Shown here: positions 46,471 to 56,273 of the stretch, one piece after another
How positions within the stretch are numbered: position 1 is the stretch's first letter
How the letters are laid out: each line of letters starts with the position of its first letter
Assembly: GCF_958450345.1 (NCBI RefSeq)
Contig: NC_088782.1
Coordinates: 109,150,358 to 109,214,357 of the forward strand
Length of the DNA: 64,000 nucleotides
Source: Calliphora vicina
Lineage: Eukaryota > Arthropoda > Insecta > Diptera > Calliphoridae
Reading direction: 5' to 3'
Translations under genes and position numbers: made by a program
The notes under the pieces: generated by a model
The model's database searches: none
What the model was told of the DNA's origin: nothing
The model's input: only the letters and a program-made list of their open reading frames with translations

Positions 46471-46645
46471 CTAATTGGGGTGCCGAAGCGCACCGGGTCA
46501 GCTAGTTAACTATATTGTAGCAGTTGAGCTTAACAACTTTGCTGAACATCACTTTGCGATATTCGGTCATGTAGAATGTCAAAATGCATGAAAAAGGCAC
46601 ACAAAAATGACAATTTCCTCTATTTATTTATGAAAAACGACTGGT

Positions 46646-46923
46646 ACTGGTACTAAATACTTTCTTACCATCCAAATCAGATAAATAAAAAAATTAAAAG
46701 GCATATGATTAGAGATGCCAAACGGGGAATCCCGTTCCCGAAAATGTCGGGATTTCCTAAATCCCGAAGCCCGGGATTTTTGATTTTAAATCCCGGGGAT
46801 TTCGGGATTTTCCAAATCCCGACATTTTCGGGAACGGGATTCCCCGTTTGGCATCTCTAATCATATGCCTTTTAATTTTTTTATTTATCTGATTTGGATG
46901 GTAAGAAAGTATTTAGTACCAGT
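46646..46923. repeat. Perfect palindrome: 110-bp arms, 58-bp spacer
   Basis: Arm 46646-46755 is the exact reverse complement of 46814-46923; I checked every base. The inner ~40 bp of each arm (from AGAGATGCCAAACGGGG inward) looks like the end of a MITE with CCCGGGATTT motifs. The outer ~70 bp (CTTTCTTACCATCCAAATCA etc.) looks like ordinary flank. The spacer is itself partly self-complementary. The palindrome lies between the Helitron end and the piggyBac TTAA. Confidence 0.95.
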
Positions 46924-46938
46924 CGCAGACGTCATTAA

Positions 46939-48725
46939 CCCATTTTCGGCTGGTGGTCGAATTTTCGACCAGCAACTTTGTAAGTGAATATCTAAGAAGC
47001 TGACCATAATTTTTTAAATATGTTTTAACAGAAATTAAGTTTTATATTAACATCTTTGATATATTTATTTTTTGTCTTTAAGTAAAACCAGAATTTTTTC
47101 TTGATGGAGCAAAAATGCAATTTTTAGTCACTTTTCTAAAATGTTAAAAAAATTAAAAAATAAAAAAGTAATTAATTTTTATTACTTTTCCGTGAAGACA
47201 AAATACCAAATTATAAGAAAAAGAAGAAATCAAATTCAAAATGATAGAACTCTTATTTTTGAGAGGCCGTAATTTTAAGTGGTCGAAAATTCGACCAATG
47301 GCCGAAACCCATCATATAGCGTAATGCATACTAATTTAATTATTTTCTTTTCTTATTATATTAAAATGCTTCAAAATCATAACATATGTTTTATTTTTAC
47401 CCTTGGGTAATTTTTATGTGATAAATGCATATCATTTTGTTTTGTGAGACCTAAATCTCCTTTTGATATTTATGCACTATATTTGGATAATTCCATTATT
47501 GTGGAAATGGTTGCTTTTACAAATGTCTATGCGCGTGAAAATAATGCTACTGCTAACCTTTACCAATAGAATTGCGTCGGTTCATTGGAATTTTATATTT
47601 GTCTGGTTATCATAATTTACCACATATCGATCATTATTAGTCTTCTCCGACATGGCATTATCAATGTTGAAACAGGTATTTGCATCTTGCCGATAATACT
47701 AATTTGGATATATCAGATCGTTTTGTTGCACTCATGTAAGATGTTTATAAAATAAAAGCCAATTCGATTCGGCTTTAAGTCGTGGTGCTTATGTTCAGAA
47801 AAGGGCTATTTTATACAGTATTTTATAAAGTGGTTCAGCCACATTTTATAGTAAGAGCATATGTCCTGGTGCCCAAAAGTTTTAAATTTGCTTGCTAACG
47901 TACCTGATCCGGAGTTTCGTACTGTTTCCTTTGACAATTTTGTGTTCTTCTTATCAGCTTATGTGTCTTTTTGAGCGAAAATTTTATGCAATGTTTCATT
48001 GCAAAATCTAAAGAAAGGTAGCGAGGAGAATTTGTTCCTTTAGTTGATAGTCAACAGTAATGTTATAACAATAACTCCACAGTTGAACCACTGGTCAATG
48101 CAAAAAGATATTGTCACAAGCACAAGAAAACCATAACAATTCCATAGCCGAAAGTGATAAAAGAATAGAAAAACTTCAAAACAACAAACCATTATCGCAA
48201 CTTGATTTTCATTCTGAAGTCACAAGTAAACTATTGACAAACGAAAAGGATAATGGGTCTGAAAATGAGAACCTGAAATATCCCACGAACAATCCTCGAA
48301 TCAATGAGAAAGTACACGCCGTATCAAAAAGCGCATAGAATAAACATAGTCGGTGTAAGCTATAGAAGCACACTTTATTTACATGTAAGATGTGCAATAT
48401 TTATCTACACATCAAATGTTTTGATGAATACTATACATTTTTTAAATGTCACGTATTCAGAAATAATAATTATTTTAAATTAAACCGCATAACTTTAATA
48501 TTTTCCTTCAAACTAAAGATTTTCTTTTATTAATTGCAAATATTTATATTTCTTAAATTATATCGTTTTCGGCCAATGGTCGATTTTTCGACCAAGCCAT
48601 ACTAGGAATATGGCAACCCTAGGGCAAACAATTTTAATTTTTTTTTCTTAATTGGAGCTTTTAAACCATGCCTTTAAAAGAAATTTAATAAGCTTCGTCG
48701 GATTCTGGTAGTGGCCGATAATGGG
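46939..48725 (+). mobile_element. piggyBac element with TTAA duplications
   Basis: TTAA at 46935-46938 and 48726-48729 flanks termini CCCATTTTCGGC and CCCATTATCGGC (reverse complement from the right). TTAA target plus CCC start is diagnostic of piggyBac. A palindrome of the form TGGTCGAAWWTTCGACCA occurs just inside the left end (46954-46971), internally (47280-47297) and before the right end (48577-48594), each time next to a TTCGGC-like segment. The 1.79-kb length is short of a full element (about 2.4 kb). It carries a rotted transposase. Confidence 0.93.
47560..48445 (+). pseudogene. piggyBac transposase relic, catalytic core mostly lost
   Basis: From about 47565 the translation gives LRRFIGILYLSGYHNLPHID (with one substitution-induced stop nearby), then a shifted HLADNTNLDISDRFVAL, both characteristic of the start of the piggyBac catalytic domain. 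A large deletion follows. Around 47930-47990 a SFDNF piece and CSSYQLMCLFERKF match the region around the last catalytic Asp (FDNFF-S--LL). At about 48075-48130 TVEPLVNAKRYCHKHKKTIT matches the post-catalytic segment. A Ser/Asn/Lys-rich linker (48130-48340) leads to a C-terminal Cys-rich domain: C-K-L stop KHTLFTCKMCNIYLHIKC (48345-48420). Multiple stops and shifts; not functional. Confidence 0.88.
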
Positions 48726-48739
48726 TTAAATTTTGTCTT

Positions 48740-48903
48740 TTAAAAAATATACAATTGAAGCTGAGGTGGGACTGAAAATTACATATTATTTGAGATAAAA
48801 GTGAACTTTTGAAATATTTACAATAGAAGCTAAAATTTATCTAAATAAATACGTACGATTCAAGCTAAACTATACCATGACCTCAGATTGAAGCTTAAAT
48901 TTA
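48740..48903 (+). repeat. Degenerate 35-bp minisatellite block
   Basis: Three to four diverged units with CAATTGAAGCT-, GATTCAAGCTAAACTAT- and GATTGAAGCTTAAATTT-type halves, directly between piggyBac and family A copy 3. Confidence 0.65.
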
Positions 48904-49663
48904 ACAAGTAAGAAAGTATGGTCGGTCAAGCCCGACCATATAATACCCTACACCAAGTAAATGAGTAAAAATATTTTTCTTTTAAAATTTCAATAATTTA
49001 TATTTTTGAGTGATTTTCGGAAGTGGGCCTTATATGGGGGCTATGACCAATTATGGACCGATCACCATAAAATTAGGTCGTGTGATTTATGTCTATATTA
49101 AAGTTAAATATGTTGAATTTTGTGTGTGTACCAACATTTTTAAGCGATTTATGCACGTTAAAGTGATTTTCGGAAGCGGGTCTATATGGGAGCTATGACT
49201 AATTATGGACTGATCTTAACAAAATTTGGTGACATGAATTTTGTATATATAAAACTTATTTGGAGCGAAATTTGTGTAGATACATAGATAAATTAAACAT
49301 TTATGACCGATAAAGTCCAATTTCGAGGGGACATTTGTATGGGGCTAGGTGAAATAATGGACCGATTGCAGCCAGTTTCAATAGGATTGGTCCTTGGGCC
49401 GAAAAAGTAATATGTACCAAATTTGATTGAAATATCTTCAAAATTGCGACCTGTACTCTGCGCACAAGGTTTACATGGACAGCCAGCCAACCAGACGGAC
49501 GGACGGACGGACGGACGGACGGACGGACGGACGGACATCGTTTAATCGACTCAGAAAGTCGATCGGTATACTTTAAGGTGGGTGTTATACTAATATTTTT
49601 GGGCGTTACAAACATCTGCACAAACGCATAATACCCTCCCCACTATTGTGGTGTAGTGTATAA
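48904..49663 (+). repeat. Interspersed repeat family A, copy 3 (best preserved)
   Basis: Complete ~760-bp copy. It starts ACAAGTAAGAAAGTATGGTC with hairpin GGTCGGTCAAGCCCGACC, then TATAATACCCTACACC. The body has GGACCGATCACCATAAAATT and GGGAGCTATGACTAATTATG blocks. It ends with CGACTCAGAAAGTCGATCGG, GCGTTACAAACATCTGCACA and CCCCACTATTGTGGTGTAG. It is distinguished by an expanded GGAC tract. The layout (hairpin-bearing ends, TATACCC-like motif, tetranucleotide proto-microsatellite) resembles the mini-me type elements known in Diptera; family assignment is by resemblance only. Confidence 0.9.
49497..49536 (+). repeat. (GGAC)10 microsatellite
   Basis: Ten uninterrupted GGAC tetramers within family A copy 3. 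The same place holds about four imperfect tetramers in copy 2 and about six in copy 1, and is deleted in copy 4. Confidence 0.97.
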
Positions 49664-50990
49664 ATACATAAACTTCTACCACCTTACTGTATTGGAATGA
49701 GCATTCTCTAGTTTATTTTTAAAAAATACTATTAAACATTTTTATTTATTACAAACCACATTTTAATTTAAATTTTCGAAACACAAAAATTCTACAAAAA
49801 CTTTAAATCAAATTTTGCAATAACATTTAGCAAACAAAAAATTCCTTTAAATAAATTGTAATTTCATTTGATACAACCACAAATGCCTAAAATACGAAAA
49901 TCGAATAAAAATAAAACATAAATAAAAAAAAGAAATCAAACCAAAAAGGAAATCTCTACATAAACCATAAAACCAAAGATTGATTTGATGAACTTACTAG
50001 CATTTTGTAGCCTCAACAAAATAGAATTCATTTGGTCTGCACAAATATGAAAATGGAAATAAGTATTTATCATAAACAAGAAATAACATTTAGACAAAAG
50101 GACAGGCTGGCAGTGAGACGGACAGACGGACGGGTGGACGAATAAACTGACATACAATTACAATATGGCAAAGAAATGTGGTAAATACTTGAACAAATTG
50201 AAATGCAGTAAAATAAATAAAATCGAATATATCTTTAAGGCATTCTCATTCATTGATAATGTTATAAAAACCCTTTTCTGTTGTAGCCTTATGAAAATAT
50301 AACACTTTTTGATTTTGTTTACAAAAACAAAACATAACAAAAATATCCTTAAGGATATTTGATTAGATGGATTCATTTACACAATAAGGGCACACACCAA
50401 CAAATGCAAACATTTTAAATAAACACACATACACTCTAAATATTTGTGTGTGTACGTACGTAAGCAAAGGATTTGATTTTATTTTCTTATTTATATTTTC
50501 CGAAAATTGCAATAAATACAAGAACCCTTTTCCTTTTAATGATTTTCTCAGTCATTTTGATTGATTTGAGAAAATTCTTATACAAACATTCACATTCTCC
50601 TCTAATTTTGGTTTTTGGATTTCTAAGTCTTACTGTATGTATCTGTGGGTGTTTGCTAAAAATCTCTGTAAATATTTATTTTGAGTCTTATTTATCTGCA
50701 GCCTTAGGGCTTGTAAGCAGTCAGTTTGATTTTGAAACGGATTTCAATTAAATTTAGCCTTGGGTTATTATTGTGTTAAGGGATATGATTATCAGGTTAT
50801 TATTGAAAAATTGTATTTGTGTGAGAGTTTAGGGATCTTTCTTTTTTTGTGTTGCAGATGAAATTTAACAAAATATTTGGTTTGACAAAACTAGGAACAT
50901 TGTTCAGTTTTGCCGCAGATATTCGCTTGATATAAGATTGTCTATATAAAATGGGATAGTATTGAAACTAAGCATGGATTAAAGCGAAAT
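49664..50990. other. AT-rich non-coding DNA
   Basis: No gene recognised. A short GGACAGACGGACGGGTGGACG tract lies at 50118-50138 outside any recognisable family A copy. A small ACGT-type run (GTGTGTACGTACGTAAG) lies near 50450. Confidence 0.5.
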
Positions 50991-50994
50991 ATTA

Positions 50995-51095
50995 AGACTT
51001 AACTTGGACTATATAAAGACCTATGATTGAAGCTAAACTTGGTCTACCACTGAAGCTTAACATAGCCTATATACGGGCCTACAACTGAAGCTATT
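50995..51095 (+). repeat. 35-bp minisatellite block, left flank of LOA-like element
   Basis: Three units, the first nearly canonical (ACTTGGACTATATAAAGACC and ATGATTGAAGCTAAACTTGG), in plus orientation. Confidence 0.85.
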
Positions 51096-51187
51096 TTTTC
51101 TTCCATTTTCTAAATTTTTTATTGAATCTTTCTTTTAGAAATTCAAAATAACTATTCACATCTTAATCTAAATTATAAATAAAGTTG

Positions 51188-52129
51188 TCATTGCCACTGT
51201 AATATCCAACAAAAGTATTCATTAATAAGATTACCAGAGTGACCAGGCATCCAGAATAACTCCAGGTTAGAATGTCTCGCCATCTCATTAAGGGATACCC
51301 GGCATTCATGTACTAATCTGGATGTCGAGAAGACGCCAGATAGGGATTTGATAGCAGGCTTACTGTCGGTACATATTCGGATATTCACACCAAATAGCCT
51401 ATAGTACTTCATCCAGTGTACCGCCCTTTTGATCGCTGAAATCTCAGCTTGAATTACACTACATTGATCATGTAGCCTGAAACACACCCTCTTCTGAAGA
51501 TGGGGAATATAAAAGCCTCCACCCACCCCATCCGCAGACTTGGAGCCATCTGTGTATATGATAAGAGTGTCCATAGAGAAATGAGACTCGCCCGCCAATG
51601 ACACAGACAAGCGCCTGTCAATAAAGGGTAAGGGAGTGCAGTAATCAATATTAACAGGGAGATAAGATATACTACCCAAAATAGACGCATGGCCAGTACA
51701 TCTGGACTTCCATGCTCCAACAGTACTTAACCTAACCGCCGAATTTATGGCCAATTGTTTGGCCATTAGATCAGCCGGTAGCCAGTGTATCATTACAAAC
51801 AGAGCACGAGACGGAGTACTGCGCAGCGGACCCGTAATCATTAGTGCAGATATTCGCAGGATTCTCTCAATTATCCCACAGTAGGTGGATTTACTCAGAG
51901 CCTCCCACCAAACTAGTGCTCCATACATTAGTATGGGCTTAACCACCATGTCGAAAAGCCATTTCGCATTTCTAGGGCTTATTCCCCTGGTACTCCCAAT
52001 GGCCCTTCTGCAGGAATATACGGCGATAGCCGCCTTGGACGCTCTCGCATGAATATTCTGGCTCCAGGATAGCTTAGAGTCTAAAATAATTCCCAGATAC
52101 TTAGCACTATCCGAGAGCTTAAGTTCCAC
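51188..52129 (-). pseudogene. LOA-like RT thumb and RNase H domain, 3'-truncated
   Basis: A 313-codon frame. Residues 10-25 read KYLGIILDSKLSWSQN, and residues 60-75 VVKPILMYGALVWWEA (thumb). From about residue 190 the RNase H motifs follow: LIIYTDGSKSADG (first Asp), QAEISAIKRAVHW (Glu), ICTDSKPAIKSL (second Asp) and ELFWMPGHSGNLINE. The last catalytic residue, normally an Asp in an ADELAR-like motif just after, is absent because the frame leaves the family here. Upstream, the RT end continues through a stop (LVLF-stop-RKYKIP, about 52175). Confidence 0.92.
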
Positions 52130-52189
52130 TCCATTAAGGCGCGGTAGTGGGAACGAGGGGATTTTGTACTTTCTTTAGAAAAGCACAAG

Positions 52190-52948
52190 CTCCGTTTTCC
52201 CAGGATTCACACCCAGTCCACTAGCAGTGCTTCACTGGCTGAGTGTACTAAGTGAAGTTTGTAGGCATTGTGATAATGTGTCCAGGTGTTTCCCACAAAC
52301 AGCTACGGCAACATCATCAGCATATGCAACAGTTTTACACTTCATGGAATCTAATTTAATGAGTAATGTATTAATGGCAAGATTCCACAAGAGTGGAGAT
52401 AAAACCCCTCCCTGTGGAGTGCCTCGGTTCGCTATTCTAAAAATAGTAGCAGTTCCCATAGAAGAGATAATGACTCTATTGGTCAGAAGTCTACCTATGA
52501 AGCAGATAATAGATTGATCTATATCCAGATCGCCTAGAGCTGAAAGGATCGTCTCTGGGGTCACATTGTTAAAGGCCCCCTCAATATCCAAGAAGGCCAC
52601 CAATGTATATTCTCTGTGCTCGAGTGATTTCTCTACGAATCCCACAAGCGAATGTAAAGCAGTCTCAACAGATCTGCCCTTCATGTAGGCATGTTGAGAC
52701 AAGGACAGTCGGTTCGGGTTAATCGATGAACGAAGATGCAGATCAATCAACCTTTCCATGGTTTTATAGAGGAAGGACGATAGAATAATAGGCCTAAAGT
52801 CCTTTGGTCTAGTATGAGATGCCTTCCCTCCCTTGGGAATGAAGGCTACAGTACATCTGGTCCACGACTCTAGAATATATGACCAAGTTAAGCAGGCCGA
52901 GTATATACGAGTCAACCAGGGAATGATTAAATCCTCATTCCGTTGCAA
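52190..52948 (-). pseudogene. LOA-like reverse transcriptase domain
   Basis: A 238-codon frame holding the RT core in good order: TVAFIPKGGKASHTRPKDFR, PIILSSFLYKTMERLID, HAYMKGRSVETALHSL, LVAFLDIEGAFNNV with the first Asp, NRGTPQGGVLSPLLW and the active site TVAYADDVAVAV. All three catalytic Asp residues are intact. A one-base shift just after residue 238 (near 52235) breaks the join to the thumb/RNase H frame. The N-terminal RT part (PGPDGIIPADL) is readable at 52950-52985 across a further indel. This is the best-preserved enzyme domain in the window. Confidence 0.93.
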
Positions 52949-52999
52949 ATCCGCCGGAATGATTCCATCAGGACCCGGAGATTTATATGGGTCGAAGCT

Positions 53000-53600
53000 A
53001 CGCAGGGCCCATTTCAGTTTCTCCTCATTTATGAGAATTGTGACTTCAAAAGGCCCAGCAGAAGATATCGCAGTGTTACCCTCAGATAGGGAAATGAGCG
53101 TCCATCAAAACCTCTAGGGTTTCCTTTCCGCTAGTAGTCCAGCTGTCGCTCGATGTCTGTATGTAACTCGGGACAGCTGCCGAAGATGACAAGATCCTGC
53201 GCAAGCGACTCGTCTCAGAGGAACCTTCCACGCCGCTACAGAAGGACCTCCAGGATTTGCGCTTAGCGTTTCTTACCAGGTTCTTGAATTTATTAACAGA
53301 TGACTTGTAAGCAGACCAGTTGCCCAGTCGTTTGGCCTCATTGAAAAGTTTGCGACACTCTCTGCGAGTGTTCGCAATCTCGGAAGTCCACCAAGGTTGT
53401 TTTTTTCTACCTCCTGTTTCGGATGGGCATAGCCCCCTTTTCGCGAACTTCAATAACGAAGTCTATGTACATATGATCAGAAATGAACAGTCATTCGAAA
53501 CTCTCCATCCACTGATAAGATCTGAGTGCCTGGTACTAACTAGCGTTAAATCAAGAACCTCCCTTCTGTTAGTAACTACAAAGGTTGGTCTCCGGGTTAG
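53000..53600 (-). pseudogene. LOA-like endonuclease end and EN-RT linker
   Basis: At 53570-53460 the text NRREVLDLTLVSTRHSDLIS is the C-terminal strand of the endonuclease, and a shifted SDHMYIDFVIEV holds its Ser-Asp-His motif. The linker frame 53453-53082 includes KKQPWWTSEIANTRRECRKL and FKNLVRNAKRKSWRSFCSGV, a basic helix shared with LOA/R1-type elements. It leads via LMDAHFP toward RT. The first three-quarters of the endonuclease is missing; gag text runs directly into NRREVLDL at about 53590. Confidence 0.88.
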
Positions 53601-54600
53601 TGGGGTCGTCAACCTCGGTTTTTGCGCAGTCCTTAGCCTGCGGAGCTTCTGGTTTAAGAACAGAAGCTTCGGGGTGGATCTTGTCGTCATAGATGCGCAG
53701 CCTAATACTATAGAATACGCAGTAAATTCGACTTTGCCTCTCTCACAGTGGCGACCGCCTTCAGGAGCGGAAATCTTGAACACTTTTCAGTTGTGGACCG
53801 GTAGGTCAAGATTCCCGTTCTGAATGTACGCAAGGATCCCTTCAGGTTCATGTGGTTTCGCCGGAATGACTGCGACTGATCTCGGTCTGGGAGGTATCTT
53901 AACGGGATCATGTCCAGAAACAATTCCCTTGGAGAAGCGATTGCAAATTTTAGCAATGAAGCTGAGCGCTCATTAGTTCACGCTAGCAGTTTTACATGGA
54001 CTTGATAGCAGCCAGCATCATCGTTTTGCTGGGATGGACCGGGATTCTCTTTGAGAATCTTCCAGTATACCCAGCATATCCTGACGGATCATCTACCATT
54101 TATCCTGGAAGATAGCCCCGTCTTCTACACTCCTATCGATAATGGATCTTACCAGTGGATTGTGAGCAACCTCACTGTATGGTCTTCTTACCACACGAGC
54201 ATCTTGCTTCGGACGTTTAGTTTTCAGATGTTGATTTGGCTGTTAGCAGTTTCTCTTCCGAGCGTTACAGTTTAGGCCCAACAGATGCGGCTTGGTCCGC
54301 TACATCTGTGCTGGTGGGAGGATCGGAACTGTCCAGCTCAGCCAACCGGACATTTTACCAGCTTAAAGACGACAATTCGTCTCTCTCGATTTGGATCCAT
54401 GTCGATCGATTGTGCGCAAGGCGGCTCACATTTGTACAAAGTCCCTCCTTGATGGTTCTTTGCGAGTGGCGTCATTCAGTGTTGCCGTAACGGTGGGTGA
54501 TGTTACAGAGGTTGGACCCGACTTCTGGTTCGACGATGCAACCTTTAACATTTTCCTCGCTGTTTTTGATCAAACTGTCACCAGAAGGTTGGAAAGCTGA
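53600..54600 (-). pseudogene. LOA-like gag region, heavily broken
   Basis: Minus-strand pieces in several frames: VASSNQKSGPTSVTSPTVTA and RKEPSRRDFVQM near 54.5 kb, an SVEDGAIFQDKW segment near 54.1 kb, VIPAKPHEPEGILAYIQNGN near 53.85 kb, VFKISAPEGGRHCERGKVEF near 53.78 kb, and IYDDKIHPEASVLKPEAPQA near 53.68 kb. The last two resemble the RNA-binding part of LOA-type gag proteins. No intact zinc knuckle is visible. Plus-strand frames over this interval (53320-53823, 54051-54600) are antisense shadows. Confidence 0.7.
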
Positions 54601-54629
54601 TTGTTTGCAACCAAGCATAGGTTTCCCCT

Positions 54630-54895
54630 GGTGATCTTTCTAAAGTTAAATTGTTGCTTCAATCTCAAGTCTTTCTAAAGTTCAATTTCAGCTTCAATCG
54701 AAAGTTTTTCGAAAGTAAAATTTCAGTTTCAATGGTAGGTCTTTTTAAAGTCCAAGTTTAGTTTAAATCGTTGGGGTTTCTATAGTTAAAGGTTTTCTGA
54801 ATTCGGAGATCTTTTCACAGTCCAATTTTACCTTCAATCGTAGGTCTTTCTATAGTCAAAGTATGGCTTCATACTGAGATCTTTTCACACTCCAT
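54630..54895 (-). repeat. 35-bp minisatellite block, inverted, right flank of LOA-like element
   Basis: About seven reverse-complement units (CTTCAATCGTAGGTCTTTCT, ATAGTCAAAGT, TTTTAAAGTCCAAGTTTAG). The orientation is opposite to the block at 50995-51095 on the other side of the retrotransposon. Confidence 0.85.
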
Positions 54896-54899
54896 AGTT

Positions 54900-56268
54900 T
54901 TTAAAGCATTGTTTATTGCTTTTAAAAGAAAATATGCTTTTAGCTACCATTAAATTACACTGCTTTCATTTAATACCTTTCAAAACATTTCACTTGCATT
55001 TATCACTTCCGTTTCCTTTGTTTTGTTCTTTACACTCATATGTTCAAAGACGATTTAACAAATCAATTTTAAAACATAAAATAAATATCTTTTCTTATAA
55101 ATCAATTACGTAATATATGACATAAAATCTATGAAAAGACTCCTGCTGGACAGTTTTTTAAAGTTTCGTAATGATAAACCAGCTAAAAAAAAACAATGGC
55201 AACAAATTCTCAACTCCTAAAGAAGCATTGTCCCTGTCCACTACAACAAAAAAACTAGTCTACTATTTAATTGAATTGTAAAATTTGATTTCCTTTACTG
55301 TTTATTTCCTGTAATTTTGAAGAAGGAAAAAAAACTGCTGCAACAGCAGTAGCTATGGCTACTACGACAACAATAAGAAGCAAATAAAAAGGAAACAATT
55401 TAGAGATGCTGTTTTTACAAGTAAATTTTATTTAAAGAAAATTGTCGTATTTTTTTACAGTCATAGAAGAAAGGTAAAAAAATTGCTGATAGTTTATGGC
55501 TGCACAAACAATGGCCAAGACAACAGGAAGTGTGTGTTGCAACAATTGGACTTTAATTTTTAATGCTGCAACAGAACAAACAATAACAAAAAAATGAGGA
55601 GAAAAATAGGAAGAACATAAATTATAAATGTAGCTGGTTGACTATTGGAAAATGCTCTTTTGCAGAGGGAAATTAAAAGGAAAATTCAATTGTTATTTTA
55701 CTATTGAGCTGTTTTTTTTTGTTTTTTGAAATAAAAATTAAAAGTAAGAATAATGACTGGAAAATAAGGAAATGGTCAATAAGATTTTTATACAATAAAT
55801 TTTTTATTTCCAAAGGGATTTTAATTTAGGTATTTAAGAGAAGATAACAAATAAACTACAGGGATCCATTGAAAAATTAACAACATTGATATTGGATTAA
55901 TTGACTTTTACTTAAACAGAATAACTGACTGAGATTTTATTATTTTCGTAGAAGTGTCAAATTGATAAAATGGCTCAATTTTCGTTACTAATGCTGGCAA
56001 TTTCCATTTATTGAAGAGGTATGTATAGTGGAACCCTAATGGTATTGCATTAACTGGTTTTTAACACTTCTTTTTAAAAGGAGAATCACTGAATGAATGT
56101 AAAACCAAGTTGAAAGATGTGAATAAGGGTCTAAATCGATTATCAATTGAAGAGTTGAAATATGGTCATAAATACACAGTTAAGTTTTAACCTTTTCAAA
56201 ACGCTAGTTTATTTCCTTTAAATAAACCGGATACTTTTGATTGCAAATAAAAGCCGTTTAGTAGTTTG
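54900..56268. other. AT-rich non-coding DNA
   Basis: Contains a CTGCTGCAACAGCAG-like palindromic phrase near 55336. No gene or repeat family of the window. Confidence 0.5.
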
Positions 56269-56273
56269 AAAAT

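Larger units (their letters stand above)
44205..46505 (+). mobile_element. Complete-ended non-autonomous Helitron
   Basis: The 5' end TCTATATATATATAAG is preceded by A (44204), and the 3' end GGGTCAGCTAG is followed by T (46506): insertion between A and T, TC start and CTRR end. A hairpin GGTGC-CGAAGC-GCACC (46479-46494) sits about 7 bp before CTAG, as Helitrons require. The body holds GGTAAAAACGGGTAAA-type repeats near the start, a 124-bp MITE, and a ~117-bp tandem array. There is no Rep or helicase coding. Confidence 0.92.
51188..54600 (-). mobile_element. LOA-like non-LTR retrotransposon, minus strand
   Basis: In minus-strand order from 54.6 kb: degraded gag, a sliver of endonuclease, the EN-RT linker, reverse transcriptase, thumb and RNase H, ending abruptly inside RNase H at 51.19 kb. 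RNase H following RT, and the phrase FLDIEGAFNNV in RT, fit the LOA (Lian/Bilbo-like) branch; R1 and I are alternatives. The element lacks most of the endonuclease and its 3' end with untranslated region and tail. Full-length relatives are 5-6 kb. Confidence 0.85.

Noticed and set aside
53320..54600. Plus-strand open frames of 69-167 codons
   Set aside because: They lie antisense to readable gag, endonuclease and linker text of the LOA-like element.
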